This document shows positions 1 to 11,221 of a stretch of 64,000 bases of DNA, piece after piece (the first letter of the stretch is position 1; each line of letters begins with the position of its first letter). The translations under genes were made by a program, and so were the position numbers. The stretch comes from Chaenocephalus aceratus. Taxonomy: Eukaryota > Chordata > Actinopteri > Perciformes > Channichthyidae. The notes under the pieces were generated by a model. That model searched no databases and had not been told where the DNA came from. It was given only the letters and a program-made list of their open reading frames with translations. Location of the stretch: contig JAMFTG010000142.1 in assembly GCA_023974075.1 (NCBI GenBank), forward strand, positions 1 through 64,000. Direction: 5' to 3'.

Positions 1-493
1 AATATAATAATCAGACCCGGCAATAGAATACATCAAGTTTCACTTTAGTTAACTCAACTCTAACTCACTCACTCAGCGTCATCAAGGTTATCTTTTAGGA
101 ATATGAGCATGTCCACATTTCCAGGTAGAAGCTGGGATGTTTGGGCGTTTACAAAATCCCCTGCTGTGGAGAAAACTCTCTTGCTTGGTGCTGATGTTGC
201 GGGGACAGAGAGATATGCGTTGCCATGGGTGACAGCAGTGGGTCAAACTGTGCATTGTCTCTCCACCACTTCAAAAACAATACAGTTTTTGCCAGGAAGG
301 TGAGGCTTATTGACAGAGATATAAATATACTGTTGGTACTTGTCTATGTCTCTAGGTATGTACATGTAGCCCTTAAATACCATGTCCTTTTGTGTTATCT
401 GTTGTTTTATGTTCATGTTGTAACCTACTTGCTGCCATGTTGAATAAAGCTTTTTTTTTTTTTTATTATTATTTAAAAAAAAAAAAAAAAAAA
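1..493 (+). other. Unassigned sequence ending in a polyadenylation-like tail
   Basis: No gene is recognised here. An AATAAA lies at 443-448 and is followed at once by a T-run (451-464) and an A-run (about 475-493). This could be the 3' end of a transcript or a retroposed copy. Short open frames at 103-303 and 225-443 show no recognisable domain. Confidence 0.3.
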
Positions 494-571
494 TCGCGGT
501 AGATTTTGTCAGTCTCACGGTATTGAGACGTTTATTTACCGCGATATTCGATATATCGTTACATCCCTACT
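494..571 (-). mobile_element. Transposon end of the TAGGGATGTAACGATA type (fragment)
   Basis: Read on the - strand from 570, the sequence starts TAGGGATGTAACGATATATC and runs through short CGATAT/TCGCGGTA motifs. This resembles the terminus of hAT-like MITEs common in fish (family recalled from memory, not searched). No partner terminus is visible on the left, so only one end remains. Confidence 0.4.
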
Positions 572-854
572 ACGTACTGTTCCTTTAACTGAGAATGATG
601 AGCTGTGTTTGTAACGTGGTGAAGTTAGCGAACTCTGTCTGTGTTTTTCAACAGCAACACATGGGGGGTATTCCTTCTTCACTGTCAGAGTTGGAGATGA
701 AGTCGCTTTGTTTTGTTACAATGTGATCCATGATCAGGATAAGTGACAGTACTACCTGGCTCTTCAGTGATTCAAATAGCTCAGCAACAGTAGAGCTGGT
801 TCATCTTGGGCAGATTGGTAAAGAAGCCAAAGCTAAATCAGGACGGACTGAGAG

Positions 855-1784
855 TAAAGGCCCTGCCACACTGTCCCGAAATTGACACCCGATGGACACA
901 CGATAAGGGAAATGTTCAAATTCGGCTGTGATCGTAGCAACATCGGGCCATTCGTGAGGGCATCTAAGCCATCGTATGACCGCCGGTGGAGTTTCTCAGG
1001 CTCCGGCAGCAACTTCGTGAGCGGCAACTTCGTAAGGCACTCGTGAGGGCATCTTGTCAAATCGTGTCATCTTCGTGTTATCATCGGTGCATTCGCCCTC
1101 ACTCTGATCGGGGCGAATGCCCGATGGCACCGATGATAACACGATGCCCTCACGATGGCCGTACGAAGGGCAAAATGGACACACGAATTCTGCACGAAAA
1201 TGAACCTTCGCAAGGTCCTTCGGCAATTTGTTTGGCATGCCAAAGATTTTGCCACCGCTCACGAAGTTGCTGCCGGAGCTGAGAAACTCCACCAGCGGTC
1301 ATACGATGGCTTAAGATGCCCTCACGAATGGCCCGATGGCGATGTTGCTACGATCACAGCCGGATTTGAACATTTCCTTTATCGTGTGTCCATCGTTTTT
1401 TTTTATTGCACAACAAAATCATGTAAACATATTATGTAAATAACCCAATTTGTGTTCTGTGAAACTAAAAAGGATATAATATATTATTTTGAAGGAGAGT
1501 TGACAGGAAGTTGTTGTTGCTATGGAAACAACATTACGGAGAAAACGTAATATCTTCTACATATAAAGACGGATAAAGTAAAGAACAAAGTCTGAAGATA
1601 TCAGTACAGTATCATAGTACTGTAACATAATTGTTTTTGTTACTTTCGTTGCAGTTGTATTTCTTAAATGTAATGTAAATGTTGCCTTCGTGTGTGGTTC
1701 GGGGCCATCTTCGTGCAAAATTCACAATTCCATATTCGTGTGTCCATCGGGTGTACATTTCGGGACAGTGTGACAGGGGCTTTA
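855..1784. mobile_element. Fold-back DNA transposon inside the V-type exon
   Basis: The left end (855-905) and the reverse complement of the right end (1735-1784) match: both start TAAAG(G/C)CCCTG(C/T)CACACTG and continue CCCGATGGACACACGA. A second, inner inverted repeat pairs about 890-1090 with about 1190-1397, centred near 1135, so most of the element can fold. There is no coding potential. It disrupts the Ig exon between the codons for ...GRTE and ENYSL. A clean target duplication could not be defined. Confidence 0.75.
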
Positions 1785-3168
1785 CAGAGAATTATTCTCT
1801 GGTTATAAAGAAGGTCACAGAGGAGGATACTGGTCAATACGCATGTAGACGGTTCAACAAAGCAGTTCAACAACAACGTCCAGACTCTCTGGTTGATCTG
1901 TTGGTGGTTACCCGTGAGTATTTACATCATAGTGTTTTTAAACTGCCTCTATTGAGCAATAACTGTTATGATAAAGATAATAAATTAATTGTACTCTTGT
2001 AGTCTATCATCGATCTGAGTTTCTAATATTACAACATTCTATCATTTTTGTATGTGTTTAATATTTTTCATTTTAACATGTTTTTTTTTAATCTAAAAAC
2101 AGCGACTCAATTATCGCCAACAACAATACATGGATCGATAATATCAGGGAATATTATCACATCAAAAGGTAATAACTCTGCTTCTAAAAACAATAAAATC
2201 GAACTAAAAAGTGATTTAAAATAACAAAGCTACATATAGAAAGAACGTCTTTTTTTAATTGACATGGACATACACTTTTTATCAGACTGTGGGGACTGAA
2301 TAAAAACACGCTATCTCACGGCTCATCATCAAAACCCCTTGCGATATTTAACTTCGGTGCTTCCAGGTTGGTGGAGGCTCCTCATGTGTCTGTGGGTCCA
2401 ACAGCTCTCCTCCTCAGTGTGGATAAAGTCAACATATGGATACGAACCAAAGGTGAGAGTAGTTTCCCTTAAAATAAAAATATACAAATGAAAGTACCCT
2501 GGATTTCCAGTCAGTGGAAGCCAAAGTCAACTTTCCTTTTTTTTTTTAGGGAACCTAACACAGATGGAAGAACACATGGTGAGTTTAAACATTGTATAAA
2601 TACATTGGAGTATTTATTATTCATCTTTTACTATGGATATACGAACAAAAACATAAACGTGATGAATATATATATATTTTAAATAAAGTCTCAGACGGAT
2701 TAAAAGTGTTGGAAAACAAAATACACCAAAATAAACTACATAGTACCAGAATCATGTATATATTAAATACATTGATTATAATTGTAATGTATTAATACGT
2801 TGGTAGGGTTTATTTGATAACTTATTATACTGCTATACAGCTTGACCTACAATATATGTCTGCATCGATTCTCAATGATAGCTGACAGGGGAGAAGAAAG
2901 CAGATTTAAACGTTTGCCAGATGCGCTGTGATTGGCTTGTGGGATAATGAGATGAGTCTGATTGGTTTAGCTGGGGGAGTGATGGCACTTGTTTATTGAA
3001 AGAAAGGGCGAGTGAGAGAGAGAGGATTTGTGAATGAGTGTAGAGACAGTCTTCCTGGAACAACTTGCGCTGAGCTTCATTCATGTATCAGTATTTCTTA
3101 TTTTATTCATATCTTGCATTAATAATCTTAATCTGCAAAGTAGCTAGTAACTAAAGCTGTGCGATCAA

Positions 3169-3543
3169 TTAAAGGTGGGGTATGTAATTTACTTCAGAAA
3201 CACTTGTTATATTCCATGGAATGCTCTTAACATCCCGATAGCAATGAATATATTAAATGCTTTGACAAAAAATACATACAAAAAATTAATCAGTGGAAGC
3301 CGTGGCGCTGTAAAAAGCACGACCAATCACCTGAGCCGGCCCGGCTAAAGTAACTGGATGGCCTACCTGCCTGTCAGCCTTCCATCGGGGCACACACTCA
3401 TCTCGTGCCCTCATTGGTCATGTGCGTGTTCGTGTGTTGGAGGAGGGGCTCTGTGAGGAAGTGGCAGATTTTTTTCGGTTGTGTATTTTCAAATTCTAGC
3501 GCACTCGAGCTGGTTTCTCCAAAATTGCCTACCCCACCTTTAA
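3169..3543. mobile_element. TTAA-flanked MITE with AGGTGGGGTA inverted ends
   Basis: The element sits in the last intron of the Ig relic. It starts AGGTGGGGTATG at 3173 and ends with the inverted form (TACCCCACCT, to 3539). Both sides carry TTAA (3169-3172 and 3540-3543). TTAA duplications are typical of piggyBac-like elements; the superfamily is inferred from this alone. It is about 367 bp and non-coding. Confidence 0.7.
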
Positions 3544-3768
3544 GTGTAGTTAAAAGCTAGCTTTAAAATGTAGTTGGGTAACGCTATAAGGTAGCATAAA
3601 GTGCAAGTTCTCAAGTACCTCAAATGTGTACTTCAGTACATCAATGTAAATCCCAACTCTGCTCTGTGTTTTTACCATGTCTCTGTTCCATGTGGACAGG
3701 AGCAGAATGATGAAGGTGAAGATGAGGTGGACTATGAAAACGATGGAGAGCCTTCTGCCTCTGTGTGA

Positions 3769-4469
3769 CTGATCAACAACATCAACTCCCCTCAGAGTCC
3801 ACTGCTGCCAAACAACTGCTCATATTTCACAGGAGAAGAACCATGAGATCATTTTAACATGTCAGAGAGAGGACACCTGAGCCCCATGAGAGGCCCTTCA
3901 GAAACTCACCTCCATTTGATCGGAAACATAGCTTATTATATTCATTCATTTCTGATTTAACCTCCTTTAATTATGCTCTCATATTCCCATATAGTTATTC
4001 TGTACTGAAAGAAATGCTGCTCCAAAAACAAGTTAAACAACAAAGAAAACAAGCTGTTTTCACTTGAAATAAGCACAAAGATCTGCCGATAGATCAAGTG
4101 AAAATTAGCTTGGTTAGACTTCTTGAAATAAGACGGGATATTTAGACGAATCAGGTCTTGTAATTAGCTGGAAGATCATTTTGAATGATATTTGACCAGA
4201 ATCAGGAGATGTGTTACAATATAAGCCGCAAATGCTCAACAGTTCTGTTCTCTGATGTTAGTTGGTGGTTTTCTAATAAATATGTAAAAAATATGTGTTT
4301 AATCTGAGATGCAACTCAAAATAAGATTATTTGATTTAACAAGATGATGCGTTGTCTAAAAGCAAGACCCGATATCTCACTGCGGTGTCACTTCTGAAGT
4401 TACTGTGTCTTATATCAGGAGTAGAGACATATATTAGACAAAGACACTTGGCAAGATTTCGAGTTGTTG
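3769..4469 (+). other. Former 3' UTR of the Ig relic and dispersed repeat-like sequence
   Basis: Sequence after the TGA at 3766-3768. AATAAA at 4275-4280 is a plausible old polyadenylation signal. The stretch from about 4005 to 4350, with its repeated phrases such as CTTGAAATAAG, resembles dispersed teleost repeats, but I cannot name a family. No coding region is seen. Confidence 0.35.
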
Positions 4470-5070
<601 letters not shown>

Positions 5071-5166
5071 GGCGCGTTTCCACTACACGGCCTCGCTCGT
5101 TAGGACTGGCTCACTCATGGCGCGTCTCCATTACAGTTTAGGAACTGGGGTAGTATCTATAGTAAC
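5071..5166 (+). mobile_element. Harbinger-like transposon end (GGCGCGTTTCCACT), twice in tandem
   Basis: GGCGCGTTTCCACTACACGG starts at 5071, and a related copy, GGCGCGTCTCCATTACAG, starts at 5120. The inverse of the same terminus is found at about 56888-56902, at the end of a piece with a Myb/SANT-like gene. The two could be the ends of one original element into which the 49 kb block was inserted. No 3-bp target duplication can be confirmed. Confidence 0.5.
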
Positions 5167-5262
5167 TAGAGATGTCCCGATCACGTGATCGGGGATCGGA
5201 GCCGATCACGTGATTTTCAAAAGATCGGAATCGGAAGAAAAAAATCGGGGATCGGGAATTTT
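5167..5262 (+). mobile_element. hAT-like transposon end (TAGAGATGTCCCGATC)
   Basis: Begins TAGAGATGTCCCGATCACGT and continues with repeated GATCGG motifs, in the style of hAT termini common in fish (from memory). The matching right end is not seen, so it is a solo or truncated end. Confidence 0.45.
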
Positions 5263-6900
5263 TTATTTAATGTTACAAAACAAGAATGACCATGTTCACG
5301 TCTTAAAGTCATCCTGAGGACTTAGTTTTGGTTTACAATGACACATCATGTGTTGCTTCTTTTGGGCTTGTTTTCAGACCTTGCTTATTTCTCTGAAATC
5401 TGGCAACAGAGTGGGCGCAGTGTCTAATAGTAGCAGTAAGCTAACGAGAGGCTACGTTCAGCTGGTGACTCGGGAGTCGGGACGGAGAAAATGTCAGCAA
5501 AGCTGTTTGAGTCACACTGGGATCAAAGATGATTGACATGACTTTATTAAATCAAGTTTTAAAACATGACAATTTTATTTCAACAGGACCCAAAAACACA
5601 AGGGGTATAACATGGTAAATAAATACTGTGATTGAACACAAACACACCATCTATTATTGACCTTTATAGAAAATTCAAAACATTATAAATGATACAAAAC
5701 ACCACCTTTTAGTGTTAGACAGAAAATAGGTGACGAGACATTCTATTTTTTTAGATTAGGCCACTGTGGTGAGAATAATACATAATTATAGCTTGTATTC
5801 CATTTGTTTTGAAAATGTATATTTATACTTTATAAACAAACTGGTTACCCTTTTTTTTAATTAGTGTGAGGATATAGTTCACAACATGTTATGTTTATTG
5901 TTGAAGCAGGTTTAGTTGGTGCATGTAGTTACCTGTTTTCGCCACAAGGCTCCGCCTGAGGGCGTGAAGGTGAGGAAGAGCGGTTCTTCCTCGGTGGTGG
6001 AGAAGACTGTATCGGAGTTTTTGGAAATTTCATAATAAAGTTGCCACGAGTGAGAAAAGACAAGTGATATCCGCCTGAGTCTTTGAGTGCAACATTAGCA
6101 TACAGAACATTATGAAAACAAACTTGACTAATGGTCGGCTCATAACCTCAGAACACAGAAGAGGAAAAACTGCATAGATTCTCGTTTCATTTTGAAGGAG
6201 CTGCAGACTAAAGTGTGTAGAAGACTTAAATGATTACAAAGGTCACAATCACATTAATAAAACTATACTTAGGTTTTAGTTTCACTTTTACAAAACAGAG
6301 TTCCACATGTACTTTCTAGCATGTATGGCCATCTCCTCACGAGCCCTATGCTGCTGCTCCCCTGCCAGCTCTGTCTCTCCTTTACTCCTTTCTCTTCAAA
6401 TAAGAAGAGATGTCTGTTGACTTTCTCTTCATTTTATGCAAATTGACATAACACACAGCAGTGCTTAATAGTAGCCTACGCATTACACCAGCCCAGCAAA
6501 CCGACATCAGCTAACGTTAGCTTAGCAAGCTAAACTAACGCTAACTAGGATAGCCGCCAAAGTGTGTTTACAGACGAATTATACCTGAAGTCAAGCCAGC
6601 CTTTACTGAGCCCCGAGCCTGTTGTCCAGGTCTTCCAGCATTTTTCTCGTTTTAACGCCATTGAACACACATTTTTGATCAGAATTAACAGCTACAGGTA
6701 AGCATATCTCCGTTTTTTGCTACCTAAAGCTAACACACTAAAGCCTAAAGTGTTGTGGGGCTTAACAGGCAACAAACGTATACGATTTACCTTCTAGAAG
6801 TCTGGTGGATTTTTGTCCAGTCAGTAGAAAGAAACGTTTTGCTGCAACATGCTGCTGTCTGTGCGAATTTCAGAGTGGTGCGCGCAAGTATCAAGAGTGT
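5263..6900. other. AT-rich intergenic sequence, one possible exon relic
   Basis: No complete gene is seen. On the - strand, 6395 down to 6288 is a 35-codon frame with a charged helical look (contains REEMAIHARKYMW) ending in TAA. It could be a terminal exon relic or chance. The segment just left of 6901 is the left flank of the 49 kb inserted block. Confidence 0.35.
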
Positions 6901-6907
6901 TACCATG
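6901..6907 (+). repeat. Target-site duplication TACCATG, left copy
   Basis: TACCATG lies directly before CAACCC, the first bases of E1. The identical 7-mer lies directly after GGGTTG, the last bases of E4, at 56267-56273. On the right it continues GTAG, so the inferred empty site reads TTACCATGGTAG, centred on the palindrome TACCATGGTA. Confidence 0.75.
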
Positions 6908-6928
6908 CAACCCAGTCTCACGGCATTT

Positions 6929-7070
6929 CGTGTTCACCAACACGATTTTTAATCTATTGATTCGTGTTCACCATCACGATTTGCCCCTTTTTTTCGTGTT
7001 GCACAGCACGATTTTAAAAGCAATGTATTTCTACTGGTAACGTGTTTCGTGCCTGCAGGCTGCAGCACGT
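6929..7070 (+). repeat. Subterminal palindrome series in the E left arm
   Basis: Four CGTG...CACG imperfect palindromes in a row: 6929-6944 (CGTGTTCACCAACACG), 6963-6978 (CGTGTTCACCATCACG), 6995-7010 (CGTGTTGCACAGCACG) and about 7049-7070 (CGTGCC...GCACG around a CTGCAGGCTGCAG core). The first three are followed by ATTT. They recur in every arm and may be transposase-binding sites (inference). Confidence 0.55.
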
Positions 7071-7432
7071 CTTTTTCTCCGGTCGGGTCGTGGAAGACCG
7101 GAAGCTGTGTGGTTCATAAAAACGTGTTCTTACTCAATATCAAGCCACAGTTATTGCTTTTATTTTAAATCGTATACTTTCGGACTTTTGTTGCCGTCTG
7201 TGAGGAAAATAAATGGGGCTCAGAGCCTCAGAATACTGAAATCTGTATTTTTAAATATTTTTTCCTTCTAATTTGTTATTCTTTTGAAAGTAACACACTG
7301 TTATTTCCTCACCAATAACACACAATTATCCTTGCTTTTATTTATTGGTTTAATTCCATAATCTCGGGCTTTTTTGGTGTCCGTCAGGAACTGAATTTCA
7401 AAATAAAAATAACCGGAAACAGACGTAGGCCT

Positions 7433-9364
7433 GTAAGGGACATTTCGAGCATCATTGCGATTGTCAACATTTCTGAGTTTAGGATGGCCGAAGACACTAC
7501 ACTACCCATAATCCCCAGCTATCGTTTAGGACTACAGTCCCCGTACGGTTACGCAGAGCGTCAAACAGCTGTGTGAAATGGAACGAAACCACGCCAGACT
7601 ATCCAAAACTGGAATCGAACACCCCTCCAGAACTACACATGCTGGCTATTGTGTTTCGCAAAATGTTCTATGGGACGTCTCTACTGAACGTTTTCGTTTT
7701 TCCCACAATTAGAAGTTGCCATTATTAAACACATTGGTGTTATCAAATGTAAAACATATAATTAATAAATGGGTGAAAATCGCTTGTGTCCATAATGTGC
7801 AACATTAATATATAGCATTAATATATACCCACATGACAGCTCATTGCTACTTTGTAATTCTACTCCACTACAATTCAGAGGTTAAGCTGGTATTTTTACT
7901 CCACTGCATTTATTTGAGTTACTTTGCAGATTCTGATTAATGATGTGAAATATAAACAACCCTTAAATCAGACTTTAGTTACACCTGAGTAAAATTCAGG
8001 TAAAGTGATTGTCAAGTGCCAACAATCAGGAGAGATATTTGATAGTTGGTGCTTGAGAAGACTAAACATGTATCTGCAATTGACATGAATGGAAACAAGT
8101 AATAAAGTATATTCATTACTCGTTATTCTCTACTAATAGTTAATTAAAGACTGTATATTATGGCTATTTTGCACATCCCTTTCAAGATTTTCAAAGGTCT
8201 ATTGACATATCATACACAACTACGGTGTAGTTATGCAATGAATGAAACACTTGGGTCACAGGTTCCTCAACAGTGCATTACAAGACATCTATCAATATGT
8301 GTGTACCTCCACCATTAAACTGTCATATTCTGCACATTTCTTATTCTATCTACATACATAAGAGTATAATTAATGTGTATAATATCAGTTAAAATAAGTG
8401 CTTCAACATAGTTAACATTGCAGGAAAGCAATATATTAGACGTTAATTACTTTGTCAGGCTTAATATTTAATGTTTAAATAAAGGTTAATCCGTTTTTCT
8501 GTTTTGCACCTCCTCCTATTAATATCTGTGTACATCCTGCACTAAACTGTTGTATTGTAGAGATCACTTATAGTATCTTCTTGATTTTTTATATTCTATA
8601 TTTCTATATTTATACTTTCCCCCTATGAAAGTATGTACTCTTAATATTTTTTTAATCAAATATAACACATAAAAACAATAATTCAATAACGTGCTTTAAC
8701 CACTAGGAGGTGCACACAAGGTGCACACAGCCATAATAACTTTGTATTATTAGTGTGTATGTACAACATCTGAAGATGTATAGTTTTATGCATGCTTTCA
8801 CATCATTTTACAGCATATTGCTATACTATTTCAGACTCAGTATTTACATTCTTACATTCAAAGAAAATCAGTAATATCTTTGAAAACTACAGTCCTTTTC
8901 TATCAGCTGTGCACCGTTATGGTGTAAATATAACCTATCTATGAATTAGATCAAATGTAAAAGTCAGCCGAATTAGTGTCGATACTGCAAGGAGACGTAT
9001 TGTGTGAAGAGAAATTGAAGATGTTGTTTAATTGTTGATATATTTATGATCCACGTCAAGTATTCAGTTTCGGCGCCATTTCTTCCAGTTTTTTCAAAGG
9101 TCTTCTCATCAGGGCTCTCTAAATAAAGAACTACGGCAGATCTGTAATATGTAATGCAGCCGAACCGTGTATTACAATGCCGTTATGTGATGACTTTCAA
9201 AGAGAAAAGCAAGAGCACTCGGAATTAAGTATTATTTTATACTTTTAAAATGTTTTCCGGATTTCATATAATATAAACACCAAATCCCAGCATGCATTGC
9301 GGCTAACACATCCAATCAGCGATCTTAAAACCATAGCTGAGGATCTTGGGTAATCGCTCGAAAT
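7433..9364 (+). other. Middle region of E1, non-coding
   Basis: AT-rich sequence between the two arms, present in the same orientation and nearly unchanged in E2 (about 17570-19498), E3 and E4. No coding region is seen. Phrases ACTACCCATAATCCCC near 7501 and TCCCAGCATGCATTGCGG at 9284 look promoter-like. Confidence 0.5.
9284..9320 (+). promoter_or_regulatory. ZNF143-like site plus CCAAT box in E
   Basis: TCCCAGCATGCATTGCGG (9284-9301) closely fits the vertebrate ZNF143/SBS consensus, and CCAATCAGC follows at 9312-9320. The pair is kept in all E copies (ZNF143-like sites at 19415, 41739 and 55664). TATA-less promoters often have this combination. Activity is inferred, not shown. Confidence 0.4.
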
Positions 9365-10206
9365 GCCTACGTCTGTTTCCGGTTATATTTATTTTGAAAT
9401 TCAGTTCCTGACGGACGCCAAAAAAGCCCGAGATTATGGAATTAAACCAATAAATAAAAGCAAGGATAATTGTGTGTTATTGGTGAGTAAATAACAGTGT
9501 GTTCTTCTGAAAAGAATAACAAATTAGAAGGAAAAAAAGATTTAAAAAATACAGATTTCAGTATCCTGAGGCTCTGAGCCCCATTTATTTTCCTCACAGA
9601 CGGCAACAAAAGTCCGAAATTATACGATTTAAAATAAAAGCAATAACTGTGGCTTGATATTGAGTAAGAACATGTTTTTATGAACCACACAGCTTCCGGT
9701 CTTCCACGACCCGACCGGAGAAAAAGACGTGCTGCAGCCTGCAGGCACGAAACACATTAGGCTTGTTTGAGACAAGCAAGACCTGCGCAGTTGCGATCAA
9801 CGTCTTGCTAGTGCGTTGCATGATGGTTAGTCATCTTGTCCGACTTGCTCTGGAGGCTCGCCCACATGAGACTTTGAAATCTCGCGGGACAAAGACGCCC
9901 GCAGCCTTGAGAGCGAGGCGAGGCGAGTTGGCGCAATTGCTCTCCACGAGCTGCGGAGGCGAAATGCTTGATGGGAAACGGCTCGCTGGTATCTCGAGCT
10001 GAGCGCTCATTGGTGGTTTTTACCACGTGCTGCTGATGAAACTCTCCAATTGGCTGGCAAAAGTTTGTTGTTGTTTTGTGTCAGTTTTACGTCGCCACAT
10101 CCATTCCCATTTTTCATCATTGTTCCACAATGTTTATCATCATGAAATTAATATCTATATATTTTATACTATACTGCTTACCGTTTTCATACTTTATATA
10201 TCTTAG

Positions 10207-10442
10207 CATATTCATACACACTGTTCATACTGCTCACAGGCTGATATCTAGTGTATTCATACACACTGTTCATACTGCTCACAGGCTGATATCTAGTGTA
10301 TTCATACACACTGTTCATACTGCTCACAGGCTGATTTCTAGTGTATTCATACACACTGTTCATACTGCTCACAGGCTGATATCTAGTGTATTCATACACA
10401 CTGTTCATACTGCTCATAGGCTGATATCTAGTGTATTCATAC
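10207..10442. repeat. 45-bp minisatellite, five copies
   Basis: The unit contains TTCATACACACTGTTCATAC and CACAGGCTGATATCTAG. There are five copies here against three in the other two nested insertions, so it is length-variable. The unit is a multiple of three, so the 137-residue frame over it is an artefact. Confidence 0.9.
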
Positions 10443-10487
10443 CCCACTGTTTATTCATCATTCAATTCATTCTATATGTTATTCTGT

Positions 10488-10602
10488 AGATTGTGTACAT
10501 TACTTTCCACTTCGCTGCTTGTTGCACCTGGTTAGAAGCTAAACTGCATTTCGTTGTCTCAGTACCTGTAATATGTGCAATAACAATAAAGTTTCTCTTT
10601 AA
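10488..10602 (+). mobile_element. LINE/SINE 3' tail-like segment
   Basis: The phrases CTGCATTTCGTTGTCTCAGT and GTGCAATAACAATAAAG resemble the 3' ends of fish L2/CR1-type LINEs and the SINEs that use them (recalled, not searched). It lies within the nested insertion of E1 and is repeated in E2 and E3. Confidence 0.45.
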
Positions 10603-11221
10603 GTTAAACCAAATCATTCAAATAAAATATATTGTAATGTAATGATTTGGTTTAACCTTATTTATTGAATACATCATTTAAAATGGCAAGATTAAATCAA
10701 ATTACATCCATGTTGTACACATCATAAAGCTTAAAGTGGCAGCTAAAGAATAAACACAGCAGCAGGTCTGTTCAATTCATGCTCATGAAGCTTCATGTGT
10801 GCGGATCTGAAGGGACTGATCATTTGTAGCCTGTCCACCTATCAGTTTTGCAAACATTAAGAGGGAGGAGCATTTCTAATTATGGAACCCATGGTGTGGT
10901 TCATCATCATGACTGAATTAACAAACCTATATAAAGCAATGGAGATCACCTTTGTCTACAGTGGGTACAATGGAATTTCCGCCATTGCAAACCCAGCCAG
11001 TCAAGCCGACTCCGAGTCCGAGCTGTCCGACTTAAGACGATCTTTTTGACACCTCCCCCGGCTGCGATCGGCTACTCTCGTCTACTTTCGAGGCGAGCCG
11101 CAATGTGTCTCAAACAAGCCTATTACCAGTAGAAATACATTGCTTTTAAAATCGTGCTGTGCAACACGAAAAAAAGGGGCAAATCGTGATGGTGAACACG
11201 AAATGCCGTGAGACTGGGTTG

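Larger units (their letters stand above)
655..3768 (+). pseudogene. Immunoglobulin V-type domain transmembrane receptor, broken copy
   Basis: This is a relic of a teleost single-pass Ig-domain receptor, probably of immune cells. Exons seen: V exon 655-854 plus 1785-1913 (acceptor ACAG at 651-654, donor GTGAGT at 1914), hinge 2103-2168, membrane exon 2367-2452, cytoplasmic exons 2550-2578 and 3700-3768 (TGA). The V part reads VRVGDEVALFCYNV with the B-strand Cys, then a C-strand Trp (TTWLF), and after the insertion VTEEDTGQYACRRF with the F-strand Cys. The last exon ends DYENDGEPSASV. Exon joints are phase 1 up to the membrane exon, as usual for Ig genes. Breaks: one base is missing near 744-748 (frameshift just after the CYNV strand), a 0.93 kb transposon splits the V exon, and the membrane exon is 86 nt where a multiple of three is expected. 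No leader exon was found. Family membership is by motif only. Confidence 0.75.
9759..11121. mobile_element. Nested insertion in E1 with AGGCTTGTTTGAGACA ends
   Basis: The ends are perfect inverted repeats (AGGCTTGTTTGAGACA / TGTCTCAAACAAGCCT), flanked by ATT (or TTA) on both sides. The uninterrupted target is seen in E4 near 56128-56138 (ACACGTTACCAG). A 3-bp AT-only duplication fits PIF/Harbinger-like elements. It contains a 45-bp tandem repeat, a LINE/SINE-like tail with AATAAA near 10583, and a small hairpin around TTAAACCAAATCATT (10605-10656). Only short frames are present, so it is non-autonomous. Confidence 0.7.
6908..11221 (+). mobile_element. E1: long-arm inverted-repeat transposon with nested 1.36 kb insertion
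   Basis: Left arm about 6908-7432; right arm about 9365-9758 plus 11122-11221, interrupted by the nested element at 9759-11121. The arms are inverted copies of about 500 bp. The ~1.9 kb middle has no open frame beyond background, so E is non-autonomous. The outer flank is TACCATG and the inner flank GATGTCC, one base off the satellite phrase GATGTTC. The left arm has a long form with an extra ~32 bp that the right arm lacks. The superfamily is not assigned: a 7-bp duplication is unusual (Dada elements are reported with 6-7 bp; Mutator-like elements have long arms but usually 8-10 bp). Confidence 0.75.

Noticed and set aside
6288..6395. Possible terminal exon on the - strand (REEMAIHARKYMW)
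   Set aside because: It looks peptide-like, but it has only 35 codons, no second exon nearby and no family I recognise. It is kept only as a remark in the intergenic entry.
9442..9690. Frames starting MWFIKTCSYSISSHSYC in the E arms
   Set aside because: They occur in both arms, differ in length and ending between copies (70 to 110 residues) and shift frame at small indels. This is non-coding inverted-repeat sequence.
9763..10002. 79-residue frame at the start of the nested insertion, present three times
   Set aside because: The copies are recent duplicates, so shared openness means little. No domain is visible and a frame of the same size lies on the other strand.
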